Shown one piece after another: positions 44,900 to 57,900 of a DNA stretch of 64,000 nucleotides (the stretch's first letter is position 1; the number at the start of each line of letters is the position of its first letter). Source of the DNA: Tolypocladium sp. Sup5 PDA-1. Lineage: Eukaryota; Ascomycota; Sordariomycetes; Hypocreales; Ophiocordycipitaceae. The stretch covers positions 26,432 through 90,431 of the forward strand of contig JPHH03000090.1 in assembly GCA_000750105.3 (NCBI GenBank). Direction: 5' to 3'. Both the position numbers and the translations under genes were made by a program. The notes under the pieces were generated by a model. It saw only the letters and a program-made list of their open reading frames with translations, did not search any database and was not told the origin of the DNA.

Positions 44900-47160
44900 G
44901 GCTAGAAATACTATCGGGCTAATAAACCTCGCCGCTATTTAATAAGGTTAGAAGGGGGCTAGCGTTAAAGCGGTCCGGAATATCAGAGATATATTTATTA
45001 TACCCCTAAAACGCGTCGCTATAGGTTAGGCTAGTATACTCGCGAGAGTCTTTCTAGGTAGTATTACTATAGATATTAAATAACTATTCGTCTATATAAT
45101 AGATAACGGGGTTTTCTAGTATATAAGCAGCCTTAGTAATTATCTTAAGGGGATTAATATATCTAAAAATATAAGGCCCTTTATAAGGGAACGAAAAGCC
45201 TTTTAACTAATAGCCTCTTCTAATATCGTTTAAGTAAGAGGAAATACCCGCATCCGCTAGAAAGGCATCTCTTATATAATACGCTAATTTAATATCGATT
45301 ATAGTAGTAGATACTATCGAGATTAAACTAAGGGAAGAAACTAGATTTATTTACGAGGAGTATACTTAGGCTTTATACGTCCCCGCTACTATAACTACTA
45401 TAGTATAATAGGTTCCCTAGGAGGATAAGCTAATCGCTATCGCTAGGGTATGCTATTTAAATTAGCAATATCTCGTAACTATTATTATTTACCTAAGATA
45501 CTTTTCGCATACTAGGCTTTACTATCTACGGAGTTAGTTAAGGGAGGATATACGGAGCCGTATTTAGGTTTACTAGTCTACTATCGCTAATAGAGTTAGA
45601 TATATATAAAGGAATCGAATAGTAGCGTATACTAGTACTAGTAGACTATAATAGTCTTTACTATAAACGAGGTTTCTATTTAAATAGATTCTCTAAATTC
45701 ACGGTCCTTATAGAGATATATAACGAAGCTACCTCTATCTTAACGGGGTTAGATATAAGGAGCCTCCTATAGCCCGAGCTAAGGACTTATAATCTCCTAC
45801 TACTAGGTATAAAATATGCCGAAGCACTACCTAATACTATAGGCTATCTCTATAAAGGTAATAAAGGAGCGACTTTAAATCGGCGATAACCGGAGGCTAA
45901 GCCTAGCCTATAGAGTTATATAAGAGGGTAGTATAATTACGGTTAAACTTAATAAGTATAGAGGAACTATTCTCTTAAGGCCCTCTAGTAGCTTATTTAT
46001 AACGCTAACCTATTACGACCTAAAGCTATAATAATTTATTAAGTACTATTATATTACTATCGTGCTACTACGAAAAGGAGACCGGTAACTTAATAAAGCA
46101 TAGCAAGTACTACCTTACTTTATCTAGCTATAAGGACTCGCCGTTCCCCCGCTAGTTAATATAAGCTAACGGAATATAAGTAGCGGTAAATAATCGTAAA
46201 CGTATACTTTAGAGGCTATTATAAATTCGCGGATAATATTCGATAAGATAATACTTTTATTAAGAAAGTATATACTAACCTAGTCCTAGTTAGGACCTTA
46301 CTTATATTAATAGATACTAACTCCGCGTATATTAGCTATACCGCCGATATCGAGGGCGGCGTTATATAATAGTACGTCCTCGACGTAGAGTAAGAGATAG
46401 TATACCTTAAGGTAGATAAGTTCTATAGTATCGGCAAGGGCGCTAGGCAGTATCTAGCCTTCTAGAACCTATAGGAACTCCGTTTTCTAGCTAGTAGAAT
46501 TTACCTTACGTCCCCTTCGTATAAAGCGCTCGTCTTTATTAAGATCCTTAATTAATAGCCTCTTATTAGGGTCTCTTTCCTATAGCGCTATTAGAAATAG
46601 TATAAAGTAAAGCCTAAGCTCCTCTAGTAGCTCGTTTATCGAGTTATCTTATCCGCTTTCTAGGTTAGCTAGTCGATAGTTATACTCGTCCTAGAGGTCC
46701 TCGTTAATATACCTAAGATATCGCTAGAAAATAGGGCAGCTATCTACGAGAATGAAATAGATCTAATTATAGTTAGTACTAAAGATCCGCGGCTAAAGAG
46801 CGATATATTAATTAGCTAAGATACTAGCTCTCGGCCTTAAATAGCTTAGTTATCTTCTTATCTATCTTAAGAAGTTTAGGTAGGGAAGGTATGCTATACG
46901 CAAAGATATTCTTACTATAGGCCTTACTATCTATCGGCCGGAACGCGTATTTAAAGTTAATAAGCTTAATGCTACCGTCGCTAAAGCCGATATCTTCGGG
47001 CTCGCTAACGTATTATAGAAGATAGGCTAGTATAGCCTCTCCGTCTAGTTAAATAACGTCGTATTCACGTAGCGGCTTAGCTAGGACGTGCTTAATATCT
47101 TTGCGCGTAGGCGGCGGAAGGGTAAAATTCCCGGGATAGAGGTCTAGACGGTTAGGATAC
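44900..47160 (-). pseudogene. Large RIP-mutated gene of unknown family
   Basis: Starting near 47160 the minus strand reads NRLDLYPGNFTLPPPTRKDI, KHVLAKPLREYDVI, YVSEPEDIGFSDGSIKLINF and SYSIPSLPKLLK-like sequence, then continues coherently to about 44900 (LADTIELIYLKVYYLLLYVE, ALDIGGIANIRGVSIY). It converges with the plus-strand gene that ends near 44.4 kb. Stops are again of RIP type. I do not recognise the family. Confidence 0.48.
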
Positions 47161-47645
47161 GATTAGGGTTAGAGATATCGCGCCCGCTCACCTCTATGCA
47201 CTACGACACTCCTAAAGGCGGGACCCATCCATGCTGCGGACTTCGGCCTGGTTAGCGCCGGCAAATGAACCCTGAATAATAACGGTACCTAAGGAGGTCT
47301 CGCTAAACTAGATCTGGGCGATAATATTACTATTATCGGCGACATAACTATAAGTCCGGTAAGGGCCGTCGACGACGTTAGGCTTAGGACGGGCCTTATT
47401 AGGATATTGCTAGCGAGCAAGGGTAGTAACGGAGGCGTTTCTATTAGCCGAGGCGCACTCGCGACTGCTAGAGATAGTAACTCTAGCAAGAGGCAGACGT
47501 TAAAGTTATATCTAGAATTGCTTTATCTATCGAAGCTAGCAAGCAGTTTGCGATATAAGCGGGTAGGGCAGGTTTAGGACTATGCTAGCAGACCTATGCA
47601 AATACTTCGTAAGCGCTGCTGCCCTGCATTATTCTACGTTAAGGC

Positions 47646-47763
47646 TATAATACTAACTCGAATAAGTATTTAATCGTATAATAGATTAATTACCTATAGG
47701 GAGGTAGGATTATTAGGCAAGAGCACGAGTATATTTTATTAAGTATATAAGACTTAAGCTTAC
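47646..47763 (-). repeat. 3' LTR of element A, part 1
   Basis: This piece matches the tataatactaactcgaataa end of the LTR at 60129-60389. It ends exactly at the cttac target site into which element B inserted. Confidence 0.9.
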
Positions 47764-48031
47764 TGTGAGAAGCGTGGCCAGGAGGTACAGGCTAGCAGGG
47801 GTCAAAGGTACCAGGGTATCATTCGCGTTTCACCGACCAGACGGTCGGGACTCGCCACGTAGTTATAGGGGACTCCCCCTTCGACTCTGCAGAGGGAATC
47901 TTCCCTCTATAAGATTTAGTCTCTAAGAGTCTCTGCAGGATAGAGAGGGATAGATAGTACTAAATGCTAAGCCGTTATACTCTCCTATCTTCGATACCTA
48001 ACTAGAGGTATTCTATGACTATCCCCTTATA
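47764..48031 (+). repeat. 5' LTR of element B
   Basis: It starts tgtgagaagcgtggccagg and ends ccccttata. It keeps CpA sites (ccagg, acagg, gcagg) that are TpA in the 3' copy, so this copy is less affected by RIP. Confidence 0.93.
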
Positions 48032-48219
48032 ATTCTAAATCTTCTTCTTTCCGGTTACTTACTCGAAGATAGCGAATCCGAGAACTAGGCGCGGAGCTAC
48101 CGCTCTTACGGGGAATATATAGCGAGACCCAAGCCCTAACCCTAGCATTAAGGAGCTCCTATCCGACTATAAGGATAAAGAATCGACACTCTCCGAAGCG
48201 CCTAATTACCCGATTATAC

Positions 48220-48900
48220 CGACGAATATGTCCCTACCCGAGGGCGCACGACCACTGTCTCGATAGGCAAAACTCTAGGCGATGGAGAAACGTATCGCGG
48301 AACTAGAGAAGACTAAGCGCCTGCAAGATTAGCTCCTATAGCTAGAAAACGAGATAGCTAAGCGTAGTAGTTTACTCGCCGGGGGATCGCGTAAGCGTCG
48401 CCATTCCCACTCTTCTGACTTAGATAAGGGCCGCGGTAGAGAGATTAAAATAAAGAATATTCTATAGCTTTCCTAGCCGATAAATACTAGGAAGCGCCTA
48501 GATTAGATCTACGATCTTAAAGATGCCTTCGATATAGCACCTTGCCGATTTAAGAAGGATAATACGAAAATATTATACGCTATGGATTATATATATAACG
48601 ATTGCAAGGCGAGATAGCGTCGATACCTCGAGGAAAAGACGCCGGAGGACCGGGCACGCTATAGTGCCGATTGGGCCTATTTCCGGGATTAGACTCTCGT
48701 TCTTATCAAGGACGTAGCTAACCGAGAGATGCTTTTAGCGATATAAATTAAGGCGGCCTATTAAAGGGAAGGCCAATCCCTACTCGAGTTTAGCCTCTAT
48801 CTAGACTCCCTAGAGAGGCATTTCGAGCGCCCTACGGAAAAGACCCGGACTCTCACCTTCTTCGCGAAGTTATTGCCGGAGTTACGTAACCATCCCCTTA
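48220..48900 (+). pseudogene. Gag-like remnant of element B
   Basis: The plus-strand frame starts MSLPEGARPLSR and has an Arg/Lys/Ser-rich segment (AGGSRKRRHSHSSDLDKGRG). After RIP stops it continues as DLKDAFDIAPCRFKKDNTK, then SLLEFSLYLDSLERHFERPT and TLTFFAKLLPELRNHPL. The order and length suit a Gag amino part with a coiled-coil start (AMEKRIAELEKTKRLQ). At about 48900 it runs directly into the integrase region, so the polymerase genes were deleted. Confidence 0.6.
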
Positions 48901-48904
48901 TAAT

Positions 48905-49990
48905 ATGGACTTCACCACAGGACTGCCTGAAGTGCAGCACGAGGGTTAAGAAGTAGACGTAATACTAGTAATCGTGGACCGATATACTAAGTACGCGCTC
49001 TTTATTCCGGTCTCTAAGATAATTACGGCTATAGAGCTAGCAAAGCTCTTCCACTACTAGGTTAAGCTAGTATATAGACCTCTAAAAGGCATTATCTCTA
49101 ACCGAGGGTCGTTATTTACTAGTGAGTTCTAGTCTAACCTTTATTTTATCTTATAAATAAAACGTAGATTATCTATAGTATTTTACCTATAAACCGATAG
49201 GCAAATAGAATAGATAAATCAATCTATATAGCATTACCTAAGATACTTTACTAATTCGGAGTAGATAAGTTAGGCGTCGTTATTACGTATTACGTAGTTT
49301 ACGTATAATAACGCAAAGAACGCGATAATAGGGCTATCGCCTAACGAAGCGCTTATAGGTTACTAGCTAAACTTTTATATTAATATCGAGGACGATATTG
49401 CCTAGAGGGGGGTACCTAAAGCACGAGTGCGAGTTATTAAGCTATAAGAGCTACGGAGGCAACTTTAGGAATACTAGGTAAAAGTAGTAGAATCCTAGGC
49501 GAAATACTACGATTCTAAGTATAAGCTACTTACCCTAAAAGTAGGAGACTTTATAGTACTCTCGATAAAGAACCTATGCCTTAAGGAAGAAAAGAAAAAG
49601 CTCTCGCCTAAGTATATTAGACTACTTCGGGTACTATAAGCTATCGGGAAGCAAGCTTATCGCCTAGCTCTCTTAGAAAAGTACTCGCGTATTTATAACG
49701 TATTCCACGTTAGCCTATTAGAGCCCTAGAAGATACGATAAGGTAAGCAAGAAGAAGGCGACACGCTACTAATGCCTAACCTTAAAGAGGATAAAGGTAA
49801 ATAGGAGGTCTAAGAGATTAAGGACTAGAAGCGCTATAAAGGCGATACCTTCTTCCTAGTTAAGTAGAAGGGCTAGCCTACTAAGTATAACTAGTAGGTC
49901 GATGCCGATAATATAGCGAATAGTTAGGGCCTTATTAGTAAATTTACTACTACGCGCGCTAAGGCGAAGAAAAATAAAAAGCGTAAAGTC
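48905..49990 (+). pseudogene. Integrase and chromodomain of element B
   Basis: MDFTTGLPEVQHEG, then VILVIVDRYTKYALFIPVSK, is the start of a Ty3/gypsy integrase core. NRGSLFTSEF matches the usual DRGSxFTS, with the second catalytic Asp changed to Asn at 49100-49102 (G to A). TDRQIE follows as the third catalytic region, and NVFHVSLLEP closes the core. The chromodomain is seen as KGDTFFLVK*KG*PTKYN (about 49830-49900), whose two stops replace Trp codons. All losses are RIP-type transitions. Confidence 0.88.
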
Positions 49991-50239
49991 CGGTAAGGGT
50001 ATATAACTAGCGCGCCTACGTACACGGCGGCGAATAACTAGCGAAACCCTACTGACTCACTACCGAAACCCCGCCGATTTACTACTACCGAGAATTTAAT
50101 AGCTATATATAAATTAGGGATATAAGATAATTAGGGGGGGATTAGGGAAGGGAGATATATAAAAGAAAGACTAAAAAATCCACTAAAAATCTAAACTAAG
50201 GAAAGATAAAAGAAAAGATAAAGGAAACCCCTAGACTTA

Positions 50240-51310
50240 CTTAGGACTACGAGATCCCTTAACTATAGCGCTTCCCTCGCGTAGGGGTAGCGGGGACCTC
50301 ACGAGTAGTCCCTTCCTCTATCCTAGTTAAAACGGGGAACTGCACCTCGTCCTCTAGGCCCTCTAGGCCCATGGCCTCCTCCGTAGCTACTATAGCCCGC
50401 ATCTCCGCCTTAGCAAATAGCAAGGCGAGACGCTACGAGACATACCCCTCGTCGCTAGCGACTAGCTAGAGTTTTAACCGTCCCTCCTAGTCACGGTACT
50501 CCTAGCTATCGACGCTAGTTCTAAAGGGAGGTGCCGGATTTAACTAGATCACTAACTCCCGCCGCTTACCGACTAGCGCGCGGTAGCTACCCCGGGCCTC
50601 CTAGCGAATTATTAATAATAGGGTAGTAAATCGTAGTAGATAAGGGCGGATACTTATACTATTCCCCTTCTTCGCCCTAGTAAGCCTATGCTCCTAGCGG
50701 TGCACCTATTTAGCCGCGGCGAATGCCTCGGTAAGGTACTAGGCTATAACTACGAGTCGTCGGCGACTCGCCTCCTCGAGGAAGAACATACCGTCGTCGC
50801 CGTCGTCGTTAGCGCCGTACTTAAGCTCGTTTAGCTCCCGTAGCTTATCGATAACGGAGACTATATCGTTATAGTCTCCCGCTATACTAGCCACTACCTA
50901 TATAGCGATTAGTAGGTAATAAGTAATAAGCGGTAGTAGAGGAAGATAAACTAGCTCGTAACTATCGTTGCGGCTATTATATTACTTATAACGGGTAGTC
51001 GCTACGCTAGAGTATATATACTTAATCGAGAAGATCTCGATAGGTTTAGGGTCGTACCCCTTATACTCTTTAATAGTAAAGCGAAAGTAATATATATACT
51101 AAAATTCACGGGGAATCAGGCCTATAGGACAAGTCGGCTATACCTTAGCCTTAGAGCGCGAGCGCCTTAGGGCCGTAACGTAGGCGACTAGGGTACCCTC
51201 TAGGCCCTTATCTTCTCCGCCCTCTTCTAGGCCGCTCTCTGCCTCCTCTCTACTATTAGGGGCGACGTTATCCCCGTAGACCTCTATCTCGTCGGTCTAA
51301 GCCTCCCTAG
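50240..51310 (-). pseudogene. Antisense reading frame in element B
   Basis: Between integrase and 3' LTR the minus strand, not the plus strand, is coherent. It reads TDEIEVYGDNVAPNSREEAE, SGLEEGGEDKGLEGTLVAYV, FRFTIKEYKGYDPKPIEIFS, DYNDIVSVIDKLRELNELKY, then GDDGMFFLEEASRRRLVVIA and, near the end, VATEEAMGLEGLEDEVQFPV. Stops are few and RIP-compatible. No domain is known. An extra antisense gene at this place is unusual for gypsy elements. Confidence 0.6.
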
Positions 51311-52101
51311 AGGGCTTAGAAGACTAGGTCATAGCCGGTGCCGGAGTCTTAGGGGAATTGCCACCTACCTATAGCTACTTAGGGCCCGAAGACCCGGCGT
51401 TACCTACCTTACTAGAAGCGGGCGTAGTTATAGTTACTATAGGGGTAACTATAAGGGGAGACTTACTAGGTAGACCGCTACTAGTCGCCGGCTAGTCGCT
51501 AGTAGAAACCTCCTTAGTCGCTAGCTTATCACTACTTAGGGGCTAGGCATCCCTTATATTAGTCTTAGCCTTCTTAGCTAAGGGGGAGCTAGAGGCCCCG
51601 CGAGCTTTACTAGTAACGCGCGAGCGCTTTATCGGGGAACCGCTGGCGAATTACGCGGCTAACCTATGGTTAAAAGTAGCGCGCTACTTCTTCGCTAAAC
51701 GCTAAACGTTCGGAGTTATCGTGGACGATAACGACGGGGAGGACGGAGGTAAAGGTCGGCGAATAGGCACGTAAATACATAAGGACTCGATAGTAAAGAA
51801 AATTTACGGAAGAGTTAAAGGAAGAAGAAAAGAAAATAGGTATATACCTAGGGGGAGGGCACTCTTATAGTTATAGTATAACCGCCGATACGTCGGTGAA
51901 TAGCTATCGGTTACTAGGTAATAACTACTCCGCATAATAATAATATAATAATGCGCGCTATGAAACGAATATAAATAAACTAGCACGCGCTTTTAATAAA
52001 TCGACGAAACTATATCTTTTCCTAGTTAATTCCTAGAGGAAATAAGGATGCTGCGCTATCCCCTAATATAGCCGAGACGTCTATATAGAGGGGGGGATAA
52101 T

Positions 52102-52369
52102 TATAAGAAGCGTGGCTAGGAGGTATAGGCTAGTAGGGGTTAAAGGTACTAGTATATCATTCGCGTTTCACCGACTAGATAGTCAGGACTCGCTATATAG
52201 TTATAGGGGACTCCCCCTTTAACTCTATAAAGGGAATCTTCCCTCTATAAGATTTAGTCTCTAAGAGTCTCTATAGGATAGAGAGGGATAGATAGCACTA
52301 AATGCTAAGCTGTTGTACTCTCCTATCTTCGATACCTAACTAGAGGTATTCTGTGACCATCCCCTTATA
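52102..52369 (+). repeat. 3' LTR of element B
   Basis: It starts tataagaagcgtggctagg where the 5' copy has tgtgagaagcgtggccagg, and ends ccccttata before the duplication cttac. It carries more TpA than the 5' copy, showing stronger RIP. Confidence 0.93.
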
Positions 52370-52374
52370 CTTAC

Positions 52375-52517
52375 TAGGGTAATAGTTCGCTACTAACTCG
52401 CGCTTAAGTTACTATAATTATTTACGTAACCTAGGTATTATTTTATTATACTTAACCTTATAGCCTAGCTCCTTATTATAGCCTAGCTTCCTAATATTAA
52501 TGCCCTAGAACCTTATA
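52375..52517 (-). repeat. 3' LTR of element A, part 2
   Basis: The sequence tagggtaatagttcgctact through gaaccttata continues the LTR of A after the element B insertion; it matches 60247-60389 closely. Confidence 0.9.
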
Positions 52518-52929
52518 ATTATCCCCTCTCTCTTAGTAATTAGCTCGATTAGTAATAAGTAAGTATAGGGTAATTCGGTAGCGAATATATAGTAAACTAG
52601 AGGTAAATAAGTAAAGTTTCTATAGTAATAGAATAAGTTACTTTAAAAGTAATTATTATAGAGATAATATATATAACTTAAATTATTAATAAATAATAAT
52701 TATTATTAATCGCTATTATATATTTATAGTTTTCTTTTCCTTACTTTTCTTTTATATAAACCTTACTTCTTAGCCTCTTATTTAATATTAATAAAATATC
52801 TTTAATTCGCCTTAATATTACTTATAATATTATTCTACTTATATTATTATAGTTTATATCGAAGAAACTCTAAAGGCTAGTTATAGTAAGAAGACTAGTT
52901 ATATAACTATATTAAGTACTCGGGCTTAT

Positions 52930-54290
52930 TAGAGCTAAGGTTATAGTAAAAGCGTTAGACTATCTCCTACGCGCTCGCTATTATAAGCTACTCCTTTACC
53001 TAGAACGCTAACTCCTATAAGATATAATTCGGTATATATTATAGAAAACATTCTTTAAAATTTATTAATTATTATTCCTTAGCGAATTTCCTTAGTTACG
53101 CCTTATAGTCTTAAGGGAAAGGGGCTAGCTATTCCTAGCTTAAAGGGAATAAATTATACTTTTATTACTTAAAAGCGCGTATATATAGAGTTATCCTTTA
53201 ATAAGGATATTTCTCTTATCTATTCCTATCGTCGCCCTTATCTAGCTAACGATATTATATCTAACCTATTTAGTAAAGGCCTAGCTCCCTAAGAGTCTAT
53301 TAAGGAAGAGCTTACCTTAAACTCGCTAGTAATAAACCTATTTATTACTAGGGAATTACTAATATTTTTAAAAGCTTATATTTAAGTAAAAGAGGAAGTA
53401 ATATTATTTAAAGAGGATAATTCTATAGAGATTAATAATAAGGTCTTAATTATTTCTCTTATATTAATTATTAAGGTATATAACTTTAACTACTAGGATA
53501 AATCGCTTAGCGTATCGCTCTTAAATCCCTCTATTAGCTTAACTACGCTAGTAGCAGAGGAACTAGAGGGTCTATTTACCGCTATTCTCTCTCTAGCTAT
53601 TGCCTCTAATAACGCTAGTTCTTTTATTAATAATCTAGATAATCCTAGCTATTATATTCTTCCCCTAGAGGAGGAAGATAAGGAAGAAGAGGAAGTAAAC
53701 GATAACGAGGAGGAAGTTAGCCCTATCGCTAGCGATTTAGCTCTAAGGCATCGCTAAATTAATATAAAAGCGCTAGCTATTCGTAGCTTTATAATATTCC
53801 TAGAGAAATTCTAGTATATATATTACTTACGTACTATTAATAATATCTTTAAAATTACTTATATAATAGGGCGTAATAATTAATATAAAGTCCTAAAGAT
53901 CGATTATAGCTTCGAGTCTACTAGCTTAAGCTAATATAAATAATATATTAATTAAAAAGATATATATAATCTAGTAAGCGCCCTTATTTCTCTAGTTATT
54001 TTACTTTTTATTAGTTTATTAACTAGAGTTTAGTATCCTATTATTATATAAGGGGACTATAATCCTAGAATATCTACGTAACTTAAATATAGAAGTTTAT
54101 CCTAAGATAAAAGATCTTATTTTATTTAATAATAGCTAGAAGGTAGTAGCCCTTATAGCCTATTATTTTTCTTTAGCCTTTATTACCTCTAAGTATTATT
54201 ATAAGGTCTTATATAGCTTAACGGGTATTACTAAGTTAGTTATAAAGTATTTAGCGTATTACTAAACCTTAGTAAATTAATACTGTGAAT
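52930..54290 (+). pseudogene. Antisense reading frame in element A
   Basis: Element A codes for Pol on the minus strand, but this part is coherent on the plus strand: RELLIFLKAYI, VKEEVILFKEDNSIEINNK, LNPSISLTTLVAEELEGLFT, AILSLAIASNNASSFINNLD, an acidic EEEDKEEEEVNDNEEEV and SPIASDLALRHR. Stops are few and TAG/TAA. The frame lies between the integrase end and the 3' LTR of A, as in element B, but the sequence is different. No domain was recognised. Confidence 0.52.
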
Positions 54291-54959
54291 TACTCTTAAA
54301 GTACTATCCTCCCCCTTTATTTAAAGCTATAAGTTTTCCCTTATAAAGACCCTTAATTAGGACTATTTCGCTAATAAATCGCCTAGGATAAGATAGATTA
54401 TAAGCTCTAGAAGAGTACCTAAGTTTTATCCTTACTACTAGGTAACTATAGCTATAGTCCCTAGAAGATCGCTTTATATATTTATTTTATAAAGGTAAAG
54501 AAGATTCTCTATAAAGAAGAAGGAATAGCGATAAGGGATATAGAGGAGTTACTTAGCTATTTTCCTATAGAATTAGTAGATATTTAAGTAATATATTAGG
54601 AGTATATTAGGGTATATTATTTAAGTTATTTTATTTTATATTTTATATAATAATTTTACCTTCTTTTATTATACTTAGGGCTTTTCGATATCTTTTCGCT
54701 TATAATTTAGGTTCTTTTCTCTAATAATTTAAGACTTCTTTAATAATCTCCCTTAATTATATATCTTTAATTAAGGTTTCCTTTTCTAATACTTAGTAAT
54801 TAAAGTAAAGGTATTTTATATTTCCTCTTTTAGTAATTACTTATTATATCCTAGGGGCTAACTTATTTATTTTATAAGGTATAAAGTTTTACCTTACTTA
54901 ATTTAATAATCTTTAATTTCTTTAACCTCTTATTCTCTTTTATTTTCTTTAAGGTTAAG

Positions 54960-57900
54960 TATTAATATATTAATATCTTCCTCTTAATTTTATCTTTAAG
55001 CCTATAGCTTTAATAAAGAGATATAAAAGATATTATATAATTAAGTATATTTCTTAGGAAAAGATAATTAATAAGCTTATTTACTAATTAGCTATAAAAC
55101 CTAAAATAGCCTAATATACCTTAGAGCTAACTTTTATTTTTCTCCTTTTAAGTAAAGGTTTTTAATTAAGAGGCCTATAAGGTCTCCTCTTTTAAAAGAG
55201 AATAGTTAATAATAGTAGTTATAGTATTTCTTCTATACTTTAGTAGCTTTTCGCTAGTTTTCTTAAAGTAAATCCCTAAGGTAAAGTAGCTTTTCTATTC
55301 TAGCCCTTACTTCTAATACCCCTATCTTAGAAGACTTATCCTCGAGTCTATAATAAAAGTCTAGGGAATAGCTTATTAATACTTAGTTTAGTATATAACT
55401 TATAGTAATACTTTAAGTATTATTATAAGCGAATTATACTTCTTATAATAAAGCTAGCTAATACTATTAGTTATTATTAATAAAGTATCTTAAGTAATAT
55501 TCGAGAACTTAATTTATTCTCTTTATTTAGCTATTTATTTAAGGATAAAAAGCTATAGATAGTCTTTATCTTATATAAGACTAGAAATATAAATTAGACT
55601 AGAAGTAGCTAGTAAAGATTAGACCTCGATTAGTTATTATTCTATTAGGTAGGCTAAAATATAATTCTACTTTATAATAGAAGAGTTATACTAAATCTAA
55701 TATAGTAATTATACTTATAGTTAATAAGAGAATAGTATACTTAGTAAATTAATTTATAATTACTAGTATTATATTAATATCTATACCTTAATAATATACT
55801 AGAGGTAGCCCTATAATAAAATCTATAGTAATTTAAGACTATAGTTTTTTAGGTATTAGTAAGGATTTAAGAGATCTATAAGAACGATATCTATAAGAGA
55901 TAGCTCCTTAATATACTCTATATATTACTATATATTCCTTTATATCTTTATATATTATTTCCTAGTAAAAGATCCTTTTAAGAAGTTCTAAGGTATATTT
56001 AAATATAAAATAACCTATAAGTAAATTATTATAGTATAAGGAGAGAATCTCCTAATATATAGTTATATTTATTAAGATATAAATTTTACTATTATAATAA
56101 AGTAACTCTTTAATATTAATTAACTATAGATTTTAATTAAAATTCCGTAATTTACCTATAGTATTTTTTATCCTTTAAGTATATTAGTCCTTACTTTAAA
56201 TATCTTATAATAACTACTTTAGAGTTTAGGGAGTATTATTATATAACTCCTTATATAATATTATAGAAGTAATAATATATTTTAAGATATATTATTTATA
56301 ACTAGCTAACTTATAGGCTTAGTTAATTAATTAATTAGGATTCGGGATTATTTTACCCTTATTTATCCCTTAATAAGCTCGAGAATCTTTATCTTATAAA
56401 AATATTTTATTATACTTAAACTAGTTTAAGACTTAAGAAGAATATTCTCGTAAAGGTATCTCGCTAAGTCTTTATACTAAGTTTTCTTATATTTTCTTAT
56501 ATAATTTTAGTAATAACTTAATATTTAAGGGAGTCTCCCCTTAATAATCTAATCTTCTTAAAAGAGTATCTATAAGATTAGTTTTCCCTAAATAATATTT
56601 AATAGTAAAGTTAAATAATATTAAATATATATACTAACGGGCTTATTATTTATTTAATTTCGTTTACTTTATAAATATTTATAGATTCTAGTAATTAAAC
56701 TAGACCTTAATATTTAATATACCCTTAAGATAATATTACTAGTATTTAAATAATTCTATAATAGTAAATAACTCTTAATTAAGAGTTTTATAATTTACTT
56801 TTATTAAAGTAAATTTCTAAGACTAAAATATAACTAGATACTAATGCCCTTAGGTATTTAATTATAATAATATTTTAGCTATTATAAATTTTAAGGTATT
56901 AGTCTTAATCTAGGTTAGGAGTTATAAATTAAAATACTATAAGAGTAGTGCTTCTTAAAAAGCTTATTTTAATAAGCGAAATGCTAGTAATTTAGTATTA
57001 TTTAACTATACCTTCCCTAGTTTCTTACTTTATTAACTACCTTTAAGAAGAGCTATAAGTAGAGCTATAATTTTAGAATATCTATAAATAAACTAACGAT
57101 AAAAATTATAGAACCTAAGGAAGACTTAAATCTCCCTATATATTATTAGCTCTTCTTACTTAGTAATTATTTAGACTTAACTTAAGTCTATACTTATCCT
57201 TTTTATAGATAAGATAAAGCTAAGGAAATCTATAGAATCCTTAAAAAACTCGTATTTTATAAGTTTAATATAGAGTTCCGCCACTTATAGATATTTAAGG
57301 ACTTATTAAATATATTATATATATTCCTCTTTATTTCCTAAATAAATGAGGATATTATCTAGATAAACGATATAAATAATATTAATAAGTCCCTAAAGTA
57401 CTTTATAAATATAATATTAAAAGGTAGCTAGTATATTTATAAGATTAAATAATATTATTAAATATTCGTAATAATTATATTAGGTCTAAAATATTATTTT
57501 CTATTTATTACCTTCCTTAATATATATATAATAATATATATCTTTAATATTAAGTTTTATATAATACTTAGCCCTTTATTAATAATTAAGAATTTCTAAA
57601 ATAAGGGGTAAAGTATAGTAATTCTTAACCGAAATTCGATTTAATTTATAATAATTAATATATAATTATAGTAAACTATTCTTTTTTAAAATAAAGAAAA
57701 TAAGTACTTTAGTAAGACTTTTCGAAGCTCGTATTCGGCTATTTACTAAGCTATCGATAATATATTATCGTAGCTCTTATAATTTAATAAGGGATAATAG
57801 ATAGATTCTACTTTAAGGTAGCGTAGTATTTAATAATAGATTAATTATATAATCTATAATCTTATATAAAGGGAGTATTATAGCTTAAGTAATATTAGCT

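Larger units (their letters stand above)
38881..47640. other. Strongly RIP-mutated repeat block of unknown identity
   Basis: TAG and TAA are dense in all frames and TpA is abundant, while CpA and TpG are scarce. Reading through TAG/TAA as former Gln or Trp codons reveals long coherent reading frames (listed separately). No LTR pair, terminal repeat or known transposase domain was found, so the type of element is open. Confidence 0.6.
47764..52369 (+). mobile_element. Ty3/gypsy retrotransposon B (deletion derivative) nested in A
   Basis: LTRs of equal length (268 bp) lie at 47764-48031 and 52102-52369, flanked by the 5-bp duplication cttac (47759-47763 and 52370-52374). Removing B rejoins the LTR of A, which is present uninterrupted at 60129-60389; this proves the insertion. 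A polypurine tract (gaggggggga, about 52089-52098) precedes the 3' LTR. Between the LTRs lie Gag, integrase with chromodomain, and an antisense frame. Protease, reverse transcriptase and RNase H are absent. Differences between the LTRs are almost all C-to-T or G-to-A. Confidence 0.93.

Noticed and set aside
47289..47489. Minus-strand 66-codon hydrophobic frame
   Set aside because: An isolated gap between RIP stops near the start of the large unknown gene; composition gives leucine-rich chance peptides.
51804..51986. Minus-strand 60-codon frame rich in Tyr and Ser
   Set aside because: Chance frame in TA-rich RIP DNA inside element B.
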